Shown here in pieces: positions 1 through 4,362 of a DNA stretch of 6,751 nt (positions within the stretch are counted from its first letter, which is position 1; each line of letters starts with the position of its first letter). The translations under genes were made by a program, and so were the position numbers. Source of the stretch: Chromatiales bacterium (GTDB lineage Bacteria > Pseudomonadota > Gammaproteobacteria > Chromatiales > Chromatiaceae); NCBI GenBank assembly GCA_024639625.1, contig JAHEIA010000173.1:1-6751 (forward strand), written 5' to 3'. Below the pieces are notes generated by a model. It had not been told where the DNA came from. It saw only the letters and a list, made by a program, of their open reading frames with translations, and did not search any database.

Positions 1-549
1 AGAGGAGACGCCTCGCGGCTGCCCTTCGCCTCTGCGTGCTTCGATCAAGTGATCACGGTCTGGATGTTGGAACACGTGCTCGACCCGATGCAGGTGATGC
101 GTGAGGCGCTGCGGGTACTCAAACCCGGGGGACTGTTGGTCTGTACGGAGGTCGACAACACTTCTTTCGGTTTCTCTCCAACGCAGTGCGCGATTGCCGA
201 GTGGTGGGACTGCTTCAATCGCTATCAAGCGAGCAATGGTGGCGACCCCTTCGTTGGGCGGCGCCTCGCGGAGCTCGCGGGCAGGCTGGGTTGCCGGGAT
301 TTCGACAGCGAGCAGGTGGCAATCATTTCCAGCCGGCGCGAACCCGAACGTCGCCTGGTTCTGCTGGAATATCTGCGCGATCTGCTTTTATCGGGTGCGC
401 GGAACCTGTTGCAGGCCGGTTATGCGGATGCCGGGCTGCTGCGGCGTCTGCAAGACGAGTTCAATGCCGTCCGGGAGGATCCCGAAGTGCACTTCCAGTA
501 CAGCGCGGTGCGTCTGCGCTGTCGTCCCAACGATGGTTCGCGTACCTGA
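1..549 (+). CDS. Class I SAM-dependent methyltransferase, C-terminal part (5' end outside window)
   Basis: The reading frame is open from base 1 to the TGA at 547-549, so 182 residues of the C-terminal part are visible and the true start lies to the left. The GTG at 49 is an internal valine, not a start. The visible part opens with GDASRLPF, matching the post-motif II region of type-11 methyltransferases. FDQVITVWMLEHVLDP follows (about residues 14-29), then LKPGGLLVCTEVD (about 40-52), the usual strand-4 and strand-5 motifs of the Rossmann-like fold. GGDPFVGRRL (about 80-89) is a segment often seen in the C-terminal half of such enzymes. The SAM-binding glycine motif must lie upstream. It transfers a methyl group from S-adenosylmethionine; the substrate cannot be told from this fragment. 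It is convergent with galU, stop to stop 12 bases apart. The fold assignment is secure; the substrate is unknown. Confidence 0.88.
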   Translation, partial: RGDASRLPFASACFDQVITVWMLEHVLDPMQVMREALRVLKPGGLLVCTEVDNTSFGFSPTQCAIAEWWDCFNRYQASNGGDPFVGRRLAELAGRLGCRDFDSEQVAIISSRREPERRLVLLEYLRDLLLSGARNLLQAGYADAGLLRRLQDEFNAVREDPEVHFQYSAVRLRCRPNDGSRT

Positions 550-561
550 AGGGCTACCCGA

Positions 562-1389
562 TCAGCGGTCGCGCAAATAGGCCTCATAGAAGAAGTTGGT
601 AGCTGCGACGAAACCGTCTACGTTGCCGCAATCAAAACGTTGCCCGTGGAAGCGGTAGGCGAGAACGCCGCCCTGTTGGGCCTGGATTTTTAGCGCGTCG
701 GTGATCTGTATTTCGCCGCCTTTCCCGGGCGGGGTCTGGCGCAGGATATCGAAGATGTCCGGGGTGAGGATGTAGCGGCCGATGATCGCCAGGTTGGAGG
801 GGGCGCTCTCCGGTGAGGGCTTCTCCACCATGTCGCTGACGCGATACAGGTCTTCCGCGATCGGCTCTCCCATGATCACCCCGTATTGGTCCACGGTCTG
901 CCGCGGGACCTCTTCGATCGCGACGATGCTGCAGCGGTGTTGTTCGTAGACGCGTGCCATCTGCGCCATCACGCTTGCCGATTCACCGACACAAAGGTCG
1001 TCGGCCAGGATGACCCCGAAGGGCTGATTGCCGACCAGGATCTCACCCGTGAGTATCGCGTGCCCCAGGCCCTTCATCTGGATCTGGCGGGTGTAGGAAA
1101 AGGCGCAGCGGTCGATCAAGCGATGGATGCCTTCCAGGCTCGCTTCCTTCGGCGTGCCGCTGATCTGTTCCTCCAATTCGTAGGTGATGTCGAAGTGATC
1201 TTCGATGGCCCGTTTGCCGCGTCCGGTAACAAAGGCGACCTGTTTCATGCCGGCATCCAGCGCCTCTTCGACGCCATACTGGATGAGTGGCTTGGTGAGA
1301 ATCGGCAGCATCTCTTTCGGCATGGCCTTGGTGGCTGGCAGAAAACGGGTGCCATAGCCGGCAACCGGGAACAGACATTTCTGCAACAT
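562..1389 (-). CDS. galU: UTP--glucose-1-phosphate uridylyltransferase (UDP-glucose pyrophosphorylase)
   Basis: This cytosolic enzyme converts UTP and glucose-1-phosphate to UDP-glucose and pyrophosphate. The protein is 275 residues, complete, and slightly shorter than the roughly 290-300 usual in the family. The nucleotide-binding signature is intact: VAGYGTRFLPATKAMPKEML spans about residues 9-28, with the Gly-rich loop, Arg15 and Lys25. KGLGHAIL (106-113), the metal-binding LADD (128-131), VEKP (188-191), GRYIL (204-208), GGEIQITDA (224-232) and the DCGN segment (253-256) follow in family order. The ATG at 1389 is well supported: AAGGAGA at 1398-1404 (minus strand) sits 8 bases upstream. 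The gene lies 77 bases downstream of sucrose synthase on the same strand, with no obvious terminator between, so co-transcription is likely. UDP-glucose is also the product of sucrose cleavage with UDP, which makes this a functional neighbour. Homologous nucleotidyltransferases such as RfbA are ruled out by the GalU-type motifs. Confidence 0.96.
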   Translation of the reverse strand: MLQKCLFPVAGYGTRFLPATKAMPKEMLPILTKPLIQYGVEEALDAGMKQVAFVTGRGKRAIEDHFDITYELEEQISGTPKEASLEGIHRLIDRCAFSYTRQIQMKGLGHAILTGEILVGNQPFGVILADDLCVGESASVMAQMARVYEQHRCSIVAIEEVPRQTVDQYGVIMGEPIAEDLYRVSDMVEKPSPESAPSNLAIIGRYILTPDIFDILRQTPPGKGGEIQITDALKIQAQQGGVLAYRFHGQRFDCGNVDGFVAATNFFYEAYLRDR

Positions 1390-1397
1390 GGTGGTTT

Positions 1398-1404
1398 TCT
1401 CCTT
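1398..1404 (-). promoter_or_regulatory. Ribosome binding site of galU
   Basis: Read on the minus strand these bases are AAGGAGA, close to the perfect Shine-Dalgarno sequence, with 8 bases to the ATG at 1389. This fixes the galU start and shows that galU has its own strong initiation signal even if it shares a transcript with the sucrose synthase gene upstream. Confidence 0.85.
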
Positions 1405-1466
1405 CGGGATAATTTCGATGTCTCGCTACGTGGAACGATTTCGTGTGCCGCAGGCTCCGGGGTGGA

Positions 1467-3878
1467 TCAGCTTTGCATTGCCCTGGCGAGGGGGCGGTAC
1501 TGAAGGGTGTAGAACATCTCGAGATAGCGGCGCGCCTGGGTACGCTCCAGGTCGCTGACAAAACGCCAGAAACCGTAGACCCGGGACAAGGTCATCATGC
1601 GCTCGGCATAACGTTTCCAGGTGTAGCGCTCCTCGACCCGCTGCAGGGCGTTGCGGGAAATGCGCTCCCACTCGCCCGGGTCTTCGCGGCAGGCGACAAA
1701 AAAATCGGCGATCTTCTGCGCCGCCTGCTCGCCGTGGTTGGGGTCGATATGGAAGCCCGAGATGCCGTCCTGGATGATCTCCAGCGGGCCGCCGAAACAG
1801 GTAGCGAAGGTGGGCAAGCCGGTGCTCATCGCCTCGATCACGGTCAAGCCGAAGGCCTCGAAGAGGGCGGGCTGCACGAAGACCCCACCGTGGTCGGCGA
1901 TGAAGCGGTAGAGCTCACCGTTGCGCTCCCGGTCGACTTGGCCGACGACCCAACGGATCTGCCCGTCGAGCTGGTATTGATCGATCAACTGATGCATCTT
2001 CTCGATCTGCGCACGTTCCTCGTTGTCATTGGAACGCTCGGGGTCGATGTGCCCGGAGGCCACGAAAAGGTTGGCCTCGCCGCGCAGTTGCTCGCTGCGG
2101 CCATACCACTCGACTAGGCCGGTGAGGTTCTTGATGCGGTCCATGCGGGCCATGGTAAAGATCAACGGCTTGCCCTTGTCATGCAGTTCTCCGCGATAGG
2201 TGTCGTCCGCTTGATCGCCGTAGATCAGCGCCTCGATCTCGGGAACCAGATGCAGCAGACGCTGCTCTACGTTCGCCGTGGGAAAGTACACATTGGGGTC
2301 TGCACCAGGCGAAACGATGTTGAATTTCGGGTCGTAGACGTCGATACCGCGGACCACTCGATACAGTCCGGGCATGGTGTAGGCCATGTGCCCTTCGTAT
2401 TGACCGATGCTGTCCTGGGTGCCGGCGATTTCCTGGTAGGTGCTGGTGATGATGAAGTCGGCCGTATTCATGGCAATCAGGTCGGCGGTGAACTGGCACG
2501 AAAAGTGGTATTGCTGCTCGTTGTCGCGCCAGTACAGATCGGAGTACAGATACTTGGTCTTCTCCAGGGCATGGGCGATGTTGCACTGGGTAACTCCGAG
2601 GCGGCGGGCCATCAGCGAAGCGACCAGATTGCCGTCCGAATAGTTGCCGATGAGCAGGTCGGGGCGGCCGCGCAACTCAGCGAGCATCTCCCGCTCAGCA
2701 TCCAGCGCGAACCGCTCCAAATACGGCCAGATCTCGAAGCGCGAGATCCACTGGGGAACGACCTCGCCGCTCGTGCTGCGGAAGGGTACCCGCAGGATGC
2801 GGGCGAACCGCGTACCGGCGATTGGTTCCAGCCGCTGATCGCAGGTGGTGTCTTCCGCCTCCTGGATCAGCCGGGTGAGCACCACGATCTGGGGATCGAT
2901 TTCCAGCCCCTGCTCATACAAGCGTTCACGCATTTCGTGTTCCAGGGCTTTGACCTGGTCCAGGATATAGACCACCTGTCCGCCGGTGTCCGGTCGACCC
3001 AACACCTTGCTTTGTCCAAACCAGCCGTGCGGCGACATGATGGCGAGCGAAAAGATCATGGGAATGCGGCTGAGGAAGCGCTCGAGGGCATCGGGAGAGG
3101 GCGCTTCGAGGATGTCCAGCAGCAACTGCATGGTCTCCTCGATGCGTCTGGAACGGTTGCCCCAGCCGGGCTCGAAGCCGAGGGCTCGCAACTTCGGCGA
3201 CAGTGCCTCCCAGGAGGCATCGGCCGCCTCGCTGGCGAGGAGATTGGTGGCGCTGCGCAGCGCCCGGCGCAGTTCTTTCACACGCAGGATATTCTGGCTC
3301 AGCATGAGTTGCTGGCCCCGATACGAATGCAAGCGCAGGAAGGTCAGCAATCGTTCGTCGCCTTCACCCTTTTCGTCGAACAGGCGGCTCGACAGCCGGC
3401 GGTTGAGGAATTCGACGCCTTGGCCGATGGAGCGCGGCTCGTGGGGGCGGGCGAAGCCACGATCGAAAGGGGCAAGGTCAACCTCCAGGACCCAGTCGTC
3501 GTTGCTGCCTCCGTTGATCAGGGTTTCCTTGAACGCCAGGAAGGCGTCAATAGCCACCTCTTCCACGTCCAGGGTCTCGATGTGGATTCGCAGGTACATC
3601 CAACGCCCGATGCGCCGGCGTAGAGCCAGGTAGATCCAGGCGCTGTCCAGCGCAGCCTCCTGGCTCATCAGTATCGCATCCGCCAGCGGCGTGCCGCGTA
3701 GGCAGTCGCCGTCCTGCTCGTGGCAAAGGATCTGCAAACCGTCCAGCAGGTCGCTGCGCAACAGCAGTTGACGCTCCTGCGTCACGAAGTGGTGCAGCAC
3801 CCGGTGGACCGAGCTGCGGTGCTCCAGTAGATACGATTGGAGCGAATCGATGAGGCCGGAGTGCGGTTCGTCTTTCAC
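1467..3878 (-). CDS. Sucrose synthase (GT4 family, GT-B fold)
   Basis: It reversibly converts sucrose plus NDP to NDP-glucose plus fructose. From the proposed GTG at 3878 the protein has 803 residues, like known bacterial sucrose synthases (about 790-800). The N-terminal third matches the regulatory domains of the family, with IGQGVEFLNRRLSSRLF at about 151-167. The GT-B core starts near 280: SPHGWF, then GRPDTGGQVVYILDQ (294-308). NYSDGNLVA (412-420) and AHALEKTKY (435-443, catalytic His436) follow. MARMDRIKN (576-584) carries Arg578 and Lys583, and FEAFGLTVIEAM (673-684) the EX7E pair Glu674/Glu682. No phosphatase domain follows, which argues against sucrose-phosphate synthase. Residues Gln647 and Asn653 match the plant nucleotide-specificity pair. 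The frame is open upstream, with alternative starts TTG at 3890 and GTG at 3941 (824 residues). None has a clear Shine-Dalgarno; GTG 3878 fits the homologous N-terminus best. galU follows 77 bases downstream. Confidence 0.95.
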   Translation of the reverse strand: MKDEPHSGLIDSLQSYLLEHRSSVHRVLHHFVTQERQLLLRSDLLDGLQILCHEQDGDCLRGTPLADAILMSQEAALDSAWIYLALRRRIGRWMYLRIHIETLDVEEVAIDAFLAFKETLINGGSNDDWVLEVDLAPFDRGFARPHEPRSIGQGVEFLNRRLSSRLFDEKGEGDERLLTFLRLHSYRGQQLMLSQNILRVKELRRALRSATNLLASEAADASWEALSPKLRALGFEPGWGNRSRRIEETMQLLLDILEAPSPDALERFLSRIPMIFSLAIMSPHGWFGQSKVLGRPDTGGQVVYILDQVKALEHEMRERLYEQGLEIDPQIVVLTRLIQEAEDTTCDQRLEPIAGTRFARILRVPFRSTSGEVVPQWISRFEIWPYLERFALDAEREMLAELRGRPDLLIGNYSDGNLVASLMARRLGVTQCNIAHALEKTKYLYSDLYWRDNEQQYHFSCQFTADLIAMNTADFIITSTYQEIAGTQDSIGQYEGHMAYTMPGLYRVVRGIDVYDPKFNIVSPGADPNVYFPTANVEQRLLHLVPEIEALIYGDQADDTYRGELHDKGKPLIFTMARMDRIKNLTGLVEWYGRSEQLRGEANLFVASGHIDPERSNDNEERAQIEKMHQLIDQYQLDGQIRWVVGQVDRERNGELYRFIADHGGVFVQPALFEAFGLTVIEAMSTGLPTFATCFGGPLEIIQDGISGFHIDPNHGEQAAQKIADFFVACREDPGEWERISRNALQRVEERYTWKRYAERMMTLSRVYGFWRFVSDLERTQARRYLEMFYTLQYRPLARAMQS

Positions 3879-4021
3879 GGTCGGTTCCAAGGTCCGATAG
3901 AGGCAGATGGCGAAGCCGTAGCGCGGTGGGTCGCCGCGCACGCCGAAGCGGCGGACACGGGTCTGCGCCGCCGTACATTTGGTGGAATCCAGACACAGCG
4001 GATGATGCCGCCGGGTGCACG

Positions 4022-4037
4022 ACAGAGAACTCTCTGT
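4022..4037. repeat. Perfect 16-base inverted repeat (7-base arms, 2-base centre) upstream of sucrose synthase
   Basis: The bases ACAGAGA-AC-TCTCTGT form two perfect 7-base arms around a 2-base centre. The centre is too short for a normal hairpin loop unless a pair opens, so the shape suits a binding site for a dimeric regulator better than an RNA stem. It lies about 144-159 bases upstream of the proposed sucrose synthase start, between that start and the possible -10 box at 4087-4092, where a repressor could act. I recognise no named operator consensus. A single copy in one window could be chance. Confidence 0.4.
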
Positions 4038-4086
4038 GCGGCCCAGGGACAGGTTCGATGGCGCTTGCTATTCATGATCCCGCGCT

Positions 4087-4092
4087 ATTCTA
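4087..4092 (-). promoter_or_regulatory. Possible -10 element for sucrose synthase (TAGAAT)
   Basis: Read on the minus strand these bases are TAGAAT, five of six matches to the sigma-70 -10 consensus, in an AT-richer pocket of an otherwise GC-rich region. The hexamer that would sit at -35 with 16-18 base spacing is GAAAAA-like and does not resemble TTGACA. If real, transcription would start near 4080 and leave a leader of about 200 bases before the proposed GTG start. Low confidence. Confidence 0.25.
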
Positions 4093-4362
4093 CACGATGT
4101 GCGCACGGGTTTTTCCCGCTAGCATATCCATTGACCTGGCCGACTCGGTAGCGCAATGCGCTTCGCGGGTGCTCCCCGCCAGTAGCGCGATCCGCGGGGC
4201 CAAAAGCCGGGCTGCGCGCTACGGAATCTCCATCGGTCGGCAATGTCGGTGCTGGTGGGCTCGACGGCCTTGCGTTTCGCTGCCCTGTGGACTGGTATCT
4301 GCCGGGCAATTTGCACCGCCTGTTCCGGCGTCACCGTGAAGATGCCGAAACACCGGCCGGGT

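Larger units (their letters stand above)
3879..4362. other. 484-base gap between the AsmA-like gene and sucrose synthase; presumed promoter and leader region
   Basis: I see no convincing gene in this stretch. It should hold the transcription start for sucrose synthase-galU, which read leftwards on the minus strand. Visible structure includes a perfect dyad at 4022-4037 and a possible -10 box at 4087-4092, both listed separately. A six-base GC stem lies at 3949-3954/3968-3973 with a 13-base loop. AGCGC-AAT-GCGCT is at 4150-4162 and GCGGG/CCCGC at 4165-4169/4175-4179. The hairpins are not followed by a T-run, so I do not call a terminator for the AsmA-like gene. One minus-strand frame (4119-4442) has somewhat coding-like composition but no recognisable family and no good start. 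No tRNA-like structure was seen. Confidence 0.6.

Noticed and set aside
1390..1466. Separate promoter or terminator between sucrose synthase and galU
   Set aside because: Only a short ACGA-AA-TCGT palindrome and AT-rich bases near 1410-1416 are present; neither makes a convincing promoter pair or terminator.
886..1503. Open frame of 205 codons on the plus strand over galU
   Set aside because: It is antisense to galU, whose motifs and ribosome binding site are clear; the product has no recognisable family.
2181..3623. Open frame of 480 codons on the plus strand opposite sucrose synthase
   Set aside because: It lies entirely antisense to a gene with strong family motifs, shows no recognisable domain, and is what GC-rich codon bias produces on the opposite strand.
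4106..4118. CGGG-TTTTT-CCCG as a terminator
   Set aside because: The stem is four bases and the T-run is in the loop rather than after the stem.
4165..4179. GCGGG/CCCGC hairpin as a terminator of the AsmA-like gene
   Set aside because: The stem is only five bases, is almost 200 bases past the stop codon, and no T-run follows on the minus strand.
3926..4339. Open frame of 137 codons on the plus strand across the gap
   Set aside because: Its composition is irregular, there is no Shine-Dalgarno, its left end overlaps the possible N-terminal extension of sucrose synthase, and no family is recognised.
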